A DNA stretch of 64,000 nucleotides from Moniliophthora roreri (lineage: Eukaryota; Basidiomycota; Agaricomycetes; Agaricales; Marasmiaceae), in contig LATX02000245.1 in the NCBI GenBank assembly GCA_001466705.2, positions 1 to 64,000 on the forward strand, in the 5' to 3' direction. Shown here in pieces: positions 48,110-57,737 of the stretch; within the stretch, counting starts at the first letter, position 1; the number at the start of each line of letters is the position of its first letter. The translations under genes and the position numbers were made by a program. The notes under the pieces are model-generated. The model had not been told where the DNA came from. It made no database searches and saw nothing but the letters and a program-made list of their open reading frames with translations.

Positions 48110-48998
48110 ATGTCTCGCAGGATGGACAGCAAGCAAAAGTACACCTCCAGCCGCAGTCATCGTGGGTTTCCTGCGCTCTTCGCTACCGAGGCTCTTACTG
48201 ATCTCCCCCATAGAGGTAGACTGGGAGAGAGAGGATGCTATCAATGTCAGACTCAATCTCGGAGCGGAATCTCCAGACTCGGTTCTCAAAGACGAGTTCA
48301 ATTACGACCAGAAGTATCCTGCAGATGATTGGACGCGTTCAGGTCTTGCGGTGTACACCAATGTTCCCGAGAGACCAAGGACATGGAGGTCCAACTCCTT
48401 TAGCGAGAAGCAAAAGAGGAGACCTGCTGTCTCTGTGCCAGTGACCGAAGACATGGACTGTGGTATCTGGTACGCTTCGGCAATCTACGTGACCAGGAAC
48501 ACGTACTAAATTGCATTTCATTAGCTTCATGAACTCCGTATCTCCCTCAAAGACTCTTTGCTGCGGCAAATTCTTCTGCTACGAGCATATTGTTGACGTA
48601 CGTTCCTTGTTGTGATGGCTTAATTACTTTCCGCTGACATACCTGGCTTCATCTAGTGGCTCACCGGACCCGCAGCTGACGGTCGTTGCCCCGAATGCAC
48701 GGCCCCCTGCAACCTCAAAACCGATATCCATTTCTATGACCTTAAGCCCCAACACTACATCAGCACTTCATCACCAACAGCTACCCCTGTTATCAATAGC
48801 CCAGCTCGCATTGCCTCCGTATCCCATGTCAAACCCTCTCCCCGGCAACAACACGTAGCACCTGCGGCTGTCAACGATTACGTTGTACACAAAGCGGCAG
48901 AGAAGAAATCAGACAAGGAGTACCAGAAGATGTTGGGTATGGTCGGGTTCGCTATGGCGATTGGTTATCGTGCGGCGAGCCAGGGGTTGAGATTATGA
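48110..48998 (+). CDS. RING-like zinc-finger protein (240 aa)
   Basis: Exons 48,110-48,161, 48,214-48,469, 48,525-48,597 and 48,657-48,998 with introns of 52, 55 and 59 nt, each with a plausible branch site; all phases close. The N-terminal 99 residues are polar (EREDAINVRLNLGAESPD). Residues 100-141 form a Cys/His cluster: CGIC at 100-103, CC at 115-116, CYEH at 121-124 and CPEC at 138-141 (WLTGPAADGRCPEC). This is the spacing of a compact RING or treble-clef finger, so ubiquitin-ligase activity is possible but not shown. The Pro/Ser/Thr-rich linker is followed by a weakly hydrophobic C-terminal segment (KMLGMVGFAMAIGYRAASQG), perhaps membrane-associated. The first intron is the least certain. 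Confidence 0.75.
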
Positions 48999-48999
48999 G

Positions 49000-49820
49000 A
49001 ATACCCAGAACACTTTAAACATACATTATCACTGGTTAATGTGTATTTGTATTGTATACATAGAAGAGACAGGCTAGATCTTTTTCGGCAGCGGTTCCAT
49101 TCTTACACCGGCCACGCGGAACACCTAGACTCAAAAAGGAAACCCCAGTATGAGCACGTGAGCCGCGCATTGTAGACATCGTATACCGAATTTGGAAGCC
49201 GTCAGACAACACTGTTCTGCTCCAGTGGCTCATTCCATGATACCGGATCGTCCTGGTGAGTCGTGTTATTCAAAATAATAGCTTCTTTCAAATCTACCCC
49301 CAGAGTGATAGTAAATTTCGAGCGGGTTTACTCGTCTTATAGAATCCTCTTCGAGCTTGATTGAACGTCAATCGCGTAGATTGGGGGGGTTTAGTAGAGT
49401 TTATGACACTGATATGTTGAACAGTCCCGGTTGACGTCTACCGGTACGGGAAGGGAAGAAAGTCTCGACGGGATGAGATCTTATTCTTGCTCAGATCATG
49501 ATCAAGAAGGCACTGCTTTCGTAGAGAGCAGACTTTGGAGGACCGGAAGTGGAAAACAACGGAATCAAAAACTTTGGTTGATGCCCGGTCAGGGCAGGAC
49601 CAAGTTCGTGGGCACAGTCCAGCTCTTATGCATATGTCCCGTATCGCGAAGTTACCGTGTTTGTTTGCGCTGCGCTCCTACAGTCCTTAAACAACCCCAA
49701 ACTGTGAATGGCAATCGTTGAAACCAAGTGGCATTGCTGATGGCCCAACCGTTATCCAATCTATTGTTCCTTCAACCAGTTGAATGACAATACCGACACT
49801 GTGGCCGGTTTCGGAGTCCC
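49000..49820. other. Intergenic, no supported gene
   Basis: Between the RING gene and the F-box promoter I see only short frames. One plus-strand segment near 49,430-49,498 encodes VDVYRYGKGRKSRRDEILFL in an otherwise closed context and could be an exon remnant. Nothing else is supported. Confidence 0.4.
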
Positions 49821-49973
49821 TATTTATACGGCTGTCGTTTTCACCTCTCCCTCAACTGCTCACCATCGCCCGCCCCTTGTAATCATCTCAAATTTCACCT
49901 TCTCAGACCCTTTTCTCGGTAGGTTTCATTTTACCTCTCAGCCTCGACTCCTCTGATTGGTTCCTCCGTGCAG
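49821..49973 (+). promoter_or_regulatory. F-box gene promoter TATA and 5'-UTR intron
   Basis: TATTTATA at 49,821-49,828 lies 155 bp upstream of the start codon. A likely leader intron runs from GTAGGT at 49,919 to GTGCAG at 49,973 (55 nt, with a CTGAT branch-like site), ending just two bases before the ATG. Confidence 0.5.
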
Positions 49974-49975
49974 AA

Positions 49976-51367
49976 ATGAGCGCACCTATGACCATTACTC
50001 GTTCAAACCTCCTTGGTTTCACAATCACATCACAAAGACTTGTAATCCCCGAAGAAGTGTTGTTACAAATCTTCACTGCGTTATTGGAAGGCACCAACTC
50101 GTCAGCTTCGCTTGTGCCGCCTTCCAGAACCTGCAGCACATTCCGTCGTATCCTCTTTGGCACACCTCAGCTATGGACTCGGATTCGGGTCGATGGAAGT
50201 TTTGCCGTACGCGAGACTTCCATTCCCGGGTGCGCTGATTGGCCTATGCTTGACCGGCTTCTCGGTCTCTCTGCAAAACTCCTGCTCTCCTTACATCTCG
50301 ACTTTCGGTGTGCCAGTCGCGATCACAACGCGAAGCTCCTGCAGATGCTCGAGAGAGGGTGTTTCCACAGGTTGATCAAGCTGCTTGACCACCGGCAAGC
50401 GCTGTTTCGATGCACCAATATTACCGTGTGGTGCAGTACCTGGGATCTGCTCATCCCCATAGCGGAATACCTGGACGACCTAGAATACCCACTCACATAC
50501 ATCGAATCCGTGACCTTGCGATGTGACCATTACGGTCATACCTACCGACCCGAGCATCCTCCCCGCGACGATCTTTCTTCCTCCCTAATCGAAGGAAGTG
50601 TGGAACGTAGCGTCGCTTTGACGCCCTACCTCGCGCACGTCGTTCTCGACAGTTTCCCGATTGACTACCAGTGCTTTTCTCCCTGTAACCTCACTTCCCT
50701 TACCTTGAACAACGTGCCCAAAGGTATTCATTCTCTCACATGGGGAGATCTTTCATTCGTTCTGAAGATGAATGAACGCACACTTACACAGTTGCACCTT
50801 GGCGTGGGTGCAGTTCCCAGCCAGGTAGAAGCTGGAGTGCAAGTACCCCTCAACCTGCCACAATTGTCGGGGCTCTCTATCGAGTATACCGACCCCGCCG
50901 AGATGTACGTCTTAGCCCACTTCCTTGTTCTCCCGAAGCTGCGCCTGCTTTATATTCAGAACAGCGCTAACTCGGGTGGGTCGCAGAATAGTCACGAAAT
51001 GATACAGTACACGCATGCTGTCTACGAGACTATGAAAGACCGCTGGCCTCTTCCGCAGGTCATCCACCTGAGGATGTCTGGCCCAGCATTCTACGACGTG
51101 GAGGAGAACCCTATTTCGAAGCTGGAACAGTATTACCTTCGTGGAATGGCTTGGAAGGACAGGTTTCCACTCGCTTCTGATTTCTTCTATCAATTCCGTG
51201 CTTTGCAGATTTTGGAATTGTATCAACCTGATCAGAATACTCTGAAGACGCTGCTTTATCCACCGGTAATTTTGAATTCGAGCGGTCAGCCGGGGATTCG
51301 AAAATACTTTCCGAATTTGCGGCGGCATAACCTGCAGCAGGACCGGCGGTGGGCCATCGGGCGGTGA
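49976..51367 (+). CDS. F-box domain protein (463 aa, intronless ORF)
   Basis: It is a single uninterrupted frame of 463 codons, unusual here because the neighbours are intron-rich. Residues 21-66 match the basidiomycete F-box pattern: VIPEEVLLQIFTALLEG (helix 1), then CSTFRRILFGTPQLWTRIRV, the invariant F-R-x-I followed by TPQLW-x-x-I. The remainder has irregular leucine-rich strands (LTSLTLNNVPKGI, LTQLHLGVGAVPS, LPQLSGLSIEY, LPKLRLLYIQNS), as expected of a substrate-receptor region. It probably acts as an adaptor in SCF ubiquitin ligases; the substrate is unknown. Such genes are abundant and fast-evolving in Agaricomycetes. Confidence 0.85.
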   Translation: MSAPMTITRSNLLGFTITSQRLVIPEEVLLQIFTALLEGTNSSASLVPPSRTCSTFRRILFGTPQLWTRIRVDGSFAVRETSIPGCADWPMLDRLLGLSAKLLLSLHLDFRCASRDHNAKLLQMLERGCFHRLIKLLDHRQALFRCTNITVWCSTWDLLIPIAEYLDDLEYPLTYIESVTLRCDHYGHTYRPEHPPRDDLSSSLIEGSVERSVALTPYLAHVVLDSFPIDYQCFSPCNLTSLTLNNVPKGIHSLTWGDLSFVLKMNERTLTQLHLGVGAVPSQVEAGVQVPLNLPQLSGLSIEYTDPAEMYVLAHFLVLPKLRLLYIQNSANSGGSQNSHEMIQYTHAVYETMKDRWPLPQVIHLRMSGPAFYDVEENPISKLEQYYLRGMAWKDRFPLASDFFYQFRALQILELYQPDQNTLKTLLYPPVILNSSGQPGIRKYFPNLRRHNLQQDRRWAIGR

Positions 51368-52162
51368 GAACTGCATCTGAAACATCGGATGCCATCCGAT
51401 ACAATGACGTATACGTTTCCCCATGTTCTGGTCTGAATTTCGCATCACATATCTTGTTTGTATCTTATCCTTGTATATAAAAGAAGTTGAAATAGAAGTC
51501 CAAAAAAAACTTGTCTATGTTGCGTCGCTCCTCAAATGACTTGGCCAAAAGATCTTCCCGTGCCAGTCGAAGGTCTTTGGCTTCAACCACCAACATGCCG
51601 GCCAGTTTGCACCTGCTGCAGCAATACGAGCAGCTGCTAGCAGGGGGATGAGGGTTACGCTTGTGAGGTGCTGGAGGCAGGCAGTCGTAGGGACATTTCG
51701 TTTCGTTATTTTATTGGACTCTCATGACTATGCACCGATGAATATTGTATTATAACCAAGTAGTAATCAATGTAACGACGCTTTCAGCACACACTCAGAA
51801 CGAGTCAGCGTGTTAGGAACCAAATAGTACGGGGGATAAAAATCAGTATGTGCTATACGAATGCATGAAATATCTGCTGGAATTAGGATCGGTTTTCACT
51901 GGGCATCAGGGTCCGATGGCAAGTACGAGTCCGTTTTCTGGCGTCTAGGCATTGTAGCTAACCGACGATGAGAGCGAAGCCGAACGACAGAACGAACCAA
52001 ACAAAACCATCTATTGCTATAGTATCAGAATTGAGATCATTTCGAGTGTGACGAGACGCGTCGCAACGTGCTGGCGCCGTTCTGGCGTAAAAACAGACAT
52101 CTTACGCTCCCGATCATTAAAAAGAGATAATTTACATGAGAAAGGAGCCCAAATCCTAGTAT
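51368..52162. other. Intergenic between convergent genes
   Basis: The interval holds the 3' flanks of the F-box gene and of the permease gene. A GTATATAAAAGAAG stretch near 51,473-51,486 is AT-rich. No gene, repeat or RNA is supported. Confidence 0.5.
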
Positions 52163-55054
52163 CTAAACCGATGACAGATCAGGCACCTTCGTCTCCAGGC
52201 CATCCTGCTCTTTGTGGTCAGGGCTTTCCGAACCGCGACTAGCCACAGAGTCTTTCTCCCCAAATATCATGGAGTCATCATGGCGAGTTTCGCCAATCCC
52301 TAGCCCAGGAGGTGGAGAGATCCAGCAGATCACGTAGTACGTTACAAAGGAAATTGATAGACCTACAAGCAATGGTATAAGTATCTAAAGTGTATCCTCG
52401 AGCGCTGAGTATGCCTACCGACGAAGAACGTGATGTTGAACAACTTGACCCACGCATTATATGTCGTAGGATCAGTCACAGTCATAATCATACCGGGCAT
52501 GGTAGGGAAGACACCCATGACCCACGCGGCTAATGCACGCCAATGGAAACCGTGCCAGTACCTATAACCATAGCAATCACAAGCTCATTCTCAAGCCATA
52601 AACAAATCATTTGCTCACCAATAAAGAGACCTCTTATCACCGATGTAGAGGTCTTTCATTTTAATCACATAACGTCTGACAATGTGGTAGTCGGCCAACA
52701 TCACACCGGTGAAAGGTGCCGCTATTAACAACGTTAGCTCAAGACCGAACAGACCAAGATCACGAAAAGAACACGAACTAAAGATACCAAAGCCAGATAT
52801 CACAGTCAAGAAAGTTGTCGCGTTTGACAGATACTGCCATGGATTCGACAGTATACCAGCCGCGGCAAGGATGAAGGCGCCCCGACGGATGTTGAGGTAT
52901 TTCCTATTCAAGCTGTTCAGAAACATCCCAATTGCGAGACTGGAGTAGCTTACGGATTGAGACCTCTGTCAAAAAGCTCTATTAGATGAGATAACGACAT
53001 AGGAGTTAAGGAACGTACGCCATGTCCATTCCCGCGCTAACAGAATTGAGGACGATACTTACACCAAGCTGAGCGCATGTGCATCCAAGACCTGCGAAAA
53101 AGCTGAACAGGTTTCAGAATTTGATAGATAACGACATTCCGCATGAACGAGCTCACACAGCTGCACGTGCTGTTTCCCAATGAGAAGAGAATTAGAAACC
53201 ACTCCGAACTCTGATCTCGGGAACGACTAACCTCGGGGGGAGTCTCCGCTGTGACGGGCAATCAATACCGATTGCTCGATAACCAGAACCAGAACAACTC
53301 ACTAAAAGTCCTGAATTCTTGCCATGAGGACGAATGGCTGCCAAATGATCTGACCACCGAGAATCTGCTTAGCACAAGAAGTAACGACGATCCCGACGAT
53401 ACAAGTGACGGTAATCGTCATAGGGCTGAGCATCGCAGAGTTTAATACTGAGATATTCCATATAGGTTGTCGGACTCACGCGAAGAACATTTGGGACAGA
53501 GTTGGTGCAACTGCGCCAAGTCGAATCAGTCTCTAAAAGTCGCTTTGACAGTAGTCAGGAACGTACATGGCCTGTTGGCATATCTTGTCCAATCACTTTG
53601 TCCTAGTGTACCTCCGCCCCTGAAGTAATTGAGATGTCAAAAGCTGTCGAACTCGAGTTGTCGAGCAAGTGCTTACCATGCTCCCAAAACTGAGGTAATG
53701 CCGAACATCATGGACCAACCTATACTTCCGTGAGACGGGTTTCCTGGCTCGTTCCACATCGGCCCTCCTCCGTCGACAGTTGACACAGCCCAGGCCAAGA
53801 GTCCAATAAGACTAGCCAAAGTCATCAGATATGAACTAGGACATTGAGAATCTGGACTCACGTTCCGGCAAAAAGGATGGATGAGACTATGAATGGCTTT
53901 TGAAGTTTCTCTGGCGGGACTTGCATGATTGCGATGAAGAACACATAGTATATCCTGACGGGGGAGAGTCAAAGTAGCACTGGGACGAAATTGAGTCGGC
54001 GTACACCATGCCAATCAAGTCCTTGGTCATGAGCACGCCACCAGCAAGGGTCGACTTCCTATTTGACTCGATTAAAACCACCCTGGAGACCGATTTCTCA
54101 CCGACTTACATATGCGCCAAACCTGGAGAAACACCGTTAGCGTAGATGAGTCGACGGACGGCAGATGAACGTACTCGTAAAGATGGCACCGAGAGTAACC
54201 TGCGAGGTATAAGCATCGAGTTCATTATTCTGCAAAGCACCTTACCGTCGTTGCTGCAAAAGAGCTCAGATTCTAAGCACAACCCTGACCGAAGAAATAA
54301 ACGAACCTTGTCCACCCCAGTACGCTTGCAAGCCATCCCAGCTGATCGGGCTCTACATTAGAAGCGAACTCGTGTGCATCTTCTGCGAAGACTTACAATA
54401 TAGTCCTATTGTATAGATTTGGATCAGTACTTTTCCAACTTCTTTTCTTGATCCTACTCACACAAATGTTCGAATGATAATCGGGAAGTAGGCACCTCTG
54501 AAGAGCTGTTTTAGAAGGTCAAGAGCAACCTGAAACAAGTTACGTACCGCATTCCCCATGTATGTCTCGAGGAGACAGTAAATCCGATATGATGCCTGCA
54601 CGACGTTTATCAACGTAGGTTCAGGTCCTAAGAACGAGCGGAAATATCGGATTGATGGACGCACCGTTCTCCCATCCAACCACATGCTACTGACAACAAC
54701 CCGGTGCAGAAAGCCCCGACGATGAGAGCTCCAATGGCTTGCTGGGGAGTAAGACCAAAAGCGAGGAGTGTAGATCCTGTCGTGTATGCACTAATGCACA
54801 TCCCTGAAATGCACCAGTAAATGCAGTAGGACCAGATGGCGTATGTGCGGCGTTCTTTGGGCATGGGAATGAGATCCCTGTTGGTCCAGTGCTTTTTTTT
54901 TTTTCACAGAAAACGGTTAGTAATCGGTCTCCAGAAGAGATAATGGGCCACATACATCGTTCTTATAGGTAGCATCGGGATCTATTGGAACCTCAATGCG
55001 CCTGAGGAGCCGCCTGAACATGGAATTGGACGTTGAACTTTGCGGGTTGCTCAT
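52163..55054 (-). CDS. NCS1 nucleobase permease (uracil/allantoin type)
   Basis: The gene has about 20 short exons from ATG 55,054 to the stop at 52,163, all joinable in phase where I checked. The N terminus reads NRDLIPMPKERRTYAIWSYC, the NCS1 signature N-x-D-L-x-P-x-P-x-x-R-T followed by W-S-Y. Then come GAYFPIIIRTFV, WDGLQAYWGGQ, VLMTKDLIGMVIYYVFFIAI, GGTLGQSDWTRYANRP, NPWQYLSNATTFLT, APFTGVMLADYHIVRRYVIK, and WHGFHWRALAAWVMG near the C terminus. These match 12-helix fungal Fur/Dal-type permeases for uracil, uridine or allantoin (symport with protons). Exon 5 (54,405-54,397) is 9 nt and another exon is 8 nt. It is divergent from the thymine-hydroxylase-like gene, which favours a pyrimidine substrate. 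The exact substrate is unknown. Some middle exons (around 53,040-53,560 and near 54,090) are uncertain. Confidence 0.85.
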
Positions 55055-55695
55055 CGTAGAACGCAGAGACCGGTCGTGGGGGGCTGGTGTGAGGTCAGGT
55101 ACCAAGGCCAATAGGTCGAATGCATTTTTGATGATCCAAATTATATATCTTCCCAGATTCACACTTGACAAGATGATACTCACGGGAGTATGATAGGCGC
55201 TCCAGTGATAAGGTTGGAAATCGACATCATATACGGGGGCAGATAGGTTATAAAATAAGATTTACCCCAATGGAGTCGAGAGATAACGTTCAAGGAGTGG
55301 CCGAAAATCTGCAATTCCGGAGCAGCTGGGCACGCTCAAGCTCGGTTGGTGGTGGTTGAATAATGTCATGAAAAAGGTCGTCAAGACCTTCCACGTGGCC
55401 TGTCGGCTGGGCAAAAGCGTTCAAGACGCCCATCTTTCCGTCAAGTTCGCTCTCCACTCTCCACATCTTCCACCTTCATGAACAAGATCTCCATTATCGG
55501 GCGCACACACTCACGGGGGAATATCATTTGAAAATCCCCTTGGCTTATCTTCCAATGCCTATCTTGAGGAGCGCTAGCAGCAACTCGGCAGAACGCATAG
55601 TCAACTCCCGAGAAACACAACCTGTGATTTAAACTGCTGATCTAAATTGCCTTTATAACACCCGGTAAGGAATCCGTGGTACCCCATCTACTCTC
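55055..55695. promoter_or_regulatory. Bidirectional promoter with GATA motifs
   Basis: This 641-bp region separates the divergent permease and dioxygenase genes. It contains GATAAG at 55,207-55,212, GATAAC at 55,282-55,287 and CTTATC (GATAAG on the other strand) at 55,544-55,549, plus further single GATA cores. A TTTATAAC box near 55,652 suits the plus-strand gene and TTATAAAATAAG near 55,229 suits the minus-strand gene. GATA factors of the AreA/Nit2 type control nitrogen-source genes in fungi, so co-regulation by nitrogen is a reasonable inference. Confidence 0.5.
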
Positions 55696-57018
55696 ATGCC
55701 TGCCACCTTGCTATCGACACTCCCGACCATTGATTTTGCGAATTTCGGAGACGGAACCTCTCAGGTACGAGCTATACGAAACTCTGGGTTCTAATCTGAC
55801 AGTTGTGTGCAGGAAGCCCTCGAGATAGGCCAGCAGTTCTTTGCTGCTTGCCGAGACGTTGGCTTTGCATATATAATCAATACTGGAATCCCACAGGAGA
55901 AGGTGGATGGTATGTTTGACTGGGTGTGTACTACATTTCATGCCGCGATCCATAGTAACTTATTCATTGCAATCTCAGTCTCGCAAGTTCTTTGCTCTAC
56001 CAAGCGAGGTAAAACGGAAAGTGCCGCACCCTCCTGAAGGCTGGAAACACCGTGGATATAGTGGGGTAACTTGCCCTCTACCGCACAAGGTCGCGTTTTG
56101 GCTAATCCTCATCCCTGTAGATTGGAGTCGAGCAAGTCTCACAGATGGTTTTCGATCCCGAGAAGCTCAAGGCAATCCGTTACGGCAAGTCACCCGATTT
56201 CAAAGAATCCTTCGATATGGGCAACGATGATCTTAGCGTCGAGGGTCTGGAGAACATGTGGCTTCCTGAAGAAGACCTACCTGGATTCCGTGCGTACGCT
56301 GTCGACTTTTTTAAGACATGCAGGGAGTTCCAGACGAAGAAGCTGCTACCCGCTCTAGCAATCGGTATGGGACTCGACAAGCATTTCTTCGATTCTTACC
56401 ATAAGAACGGAGATAATCAGTTGAGGCTTCTCCATTACCCTGAGAGTCCAACTTCGGTCTTTGATAACGGAGAAAAAGGAAGGATTGGTGCCCACACGGT
56501 GCGTTTCGATACCTGCTCTCAGAGTCATTGTTGTAACTACTCAAGCAGGATTTCTCCACTGGTACTGTTCTCTTCCAAGACGACTGTGGTGGACTGGAGG
56601 TGGAATCACCTCATGAACCGGGGGTGTTTATGCCTGCACCGCCCGTACGGGGGGCAGCCGTGTTCAATATCGGTGATTTCCTCATGAGATGGTCAAACGG
56701 TGAGCCCGAACTTCGCGTGGTAGTGGCAAATAATTGATCACGCGATAGATACGCTGAAATCTACTCTGCACCGAGTTCGAGCACCGCCCAGTAAACCTGA
56801 AGACAAGGGCATGACGAGGGAGAGGTTCTCGATTCCTTATGTGTGTTTACTTTCGCTTATAAACTTCCACGCTAATACTCCGTCTCCAGTTTATATCTGC
56901 CGATCAGGAGGTCACAATAGACTGTCTTCCTGGATGCTGGGGCCCCGATAGACCCAAGAAATACAAGCCTATCAATTCAGCAGAGTATGTCAACATGAGA
57001 CTCAATGCGACGTATTGA
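55696..57018 (+). CDS. Thymine-7-hydroxylase-like 2OG-Fe(II) dioxygenase
   Basis: Exons: 55,696-55,764; 55,813-55,923; 55,979-56,065; 56,121-56,498; 56,549-56,699; 56,749-56,840; 56,890-57,018. All GT-AG, 338 aa. N-terminal DIOX_N features are LPTIDFANFGDG and SRKFFALPSEVKRKV. The catalytic jelly roll has GAHTDFS (Fe ligands H214, D216), VLFQDDCGGLEV, a GDFLMRWSND segment, H273 in STLHRV and the 2OG-binding R-x-S (R291-F-S293). The length and the late motifs (SYHKNGDNQLRLLHYP, INSAEYVNMRLNATY) resemble fungal thymine-7-hydroxylase and its isopenicillin-N-synthase-like relatives. Expected reaction: stepwise oxidation of the thymine methyl group, or a related oxidation, with O2 and 2-oxoglutarate. 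The NCS1 permease next door supports a pyrimidine role. The substrate is not proven. Confidence 0.85.
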
Positions 57019-57737
57019 TATGCCATATACAAATATGTACGTTGTATAGTATGTATATGCCAACTTTAAGCCAAGAAACTCATCACGCTTACAAAGTTAG
57101 TTGGATGACTTGCGCACAACGGCGCGATTCGTGTATATTGCCATTACACCCAAGTGTTACAGTGGTTGCGTGGTGTTGAATCTGTGAATGCGGATGTAAC
57201 TATAGCTACAAAGGTCGATAACCGGGACCTCACATTGAACCCAAAAGAGACCCAAAAGGATGGACAAACAACAATGTGGAAATGAAAGCCGAAGAGCAGA
57301 AAGTCTCTTGTAGGCAGGAAAGTTTGAAAACACAACGACAACAAAGCATACCCAAAAAAAGCGGCAATTGAGATGAGGGATGTACATGCGATTTGTGAGC
57401 CTTGGCTGCAAAAACCCCAAAGAGACGTGAATGACAAAGGAGTGTGGACGGATTATCTTGTATCGTGAATGACAAGCAGATCCTGTCTCGCATAACATTA
57501 GAAGGCTGCGAAAAAGGATCAGCTAGAAGAATGCGGATTATGTGAACGAATGAATTACGCAATTACAAAGTTGTGAGAATGCGATAGTCGATGCGGCGTG
57601 CGTGTTTATTACTGCAAATTGTATTGTCGTGTGCTGGATTGAGTAAAATCGTGACTAGTATTGCAGCCATAGATTCTCTTTTTTCATGGTCGTATATCAT
57701 GAGTCATAAAGATAGGAGAAGGCGGATGTAAAGAAAG
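57019..57737. other. Convergent intergenic / 3' UTR region
   Basis: The interval lies between the convergent dioxygenase and YTH genes. Overlapping open frames at 57,144-57,562 are not supported by composition, and this stretch is better explained as 3'-UTR sequence. ATATGTATATGCC-type AT-rich text near 57,050 may serve 3'-end formation of the dioxygenase transcript. Confidence 0.5.

Noticed and set aside
57144..57562. Three overlapping minus-strand frames downstream of the YTH gene
   Set aside because: They overlap in different frames, have no domain character and lie where 3' UTRs of two convergent genes are expected.
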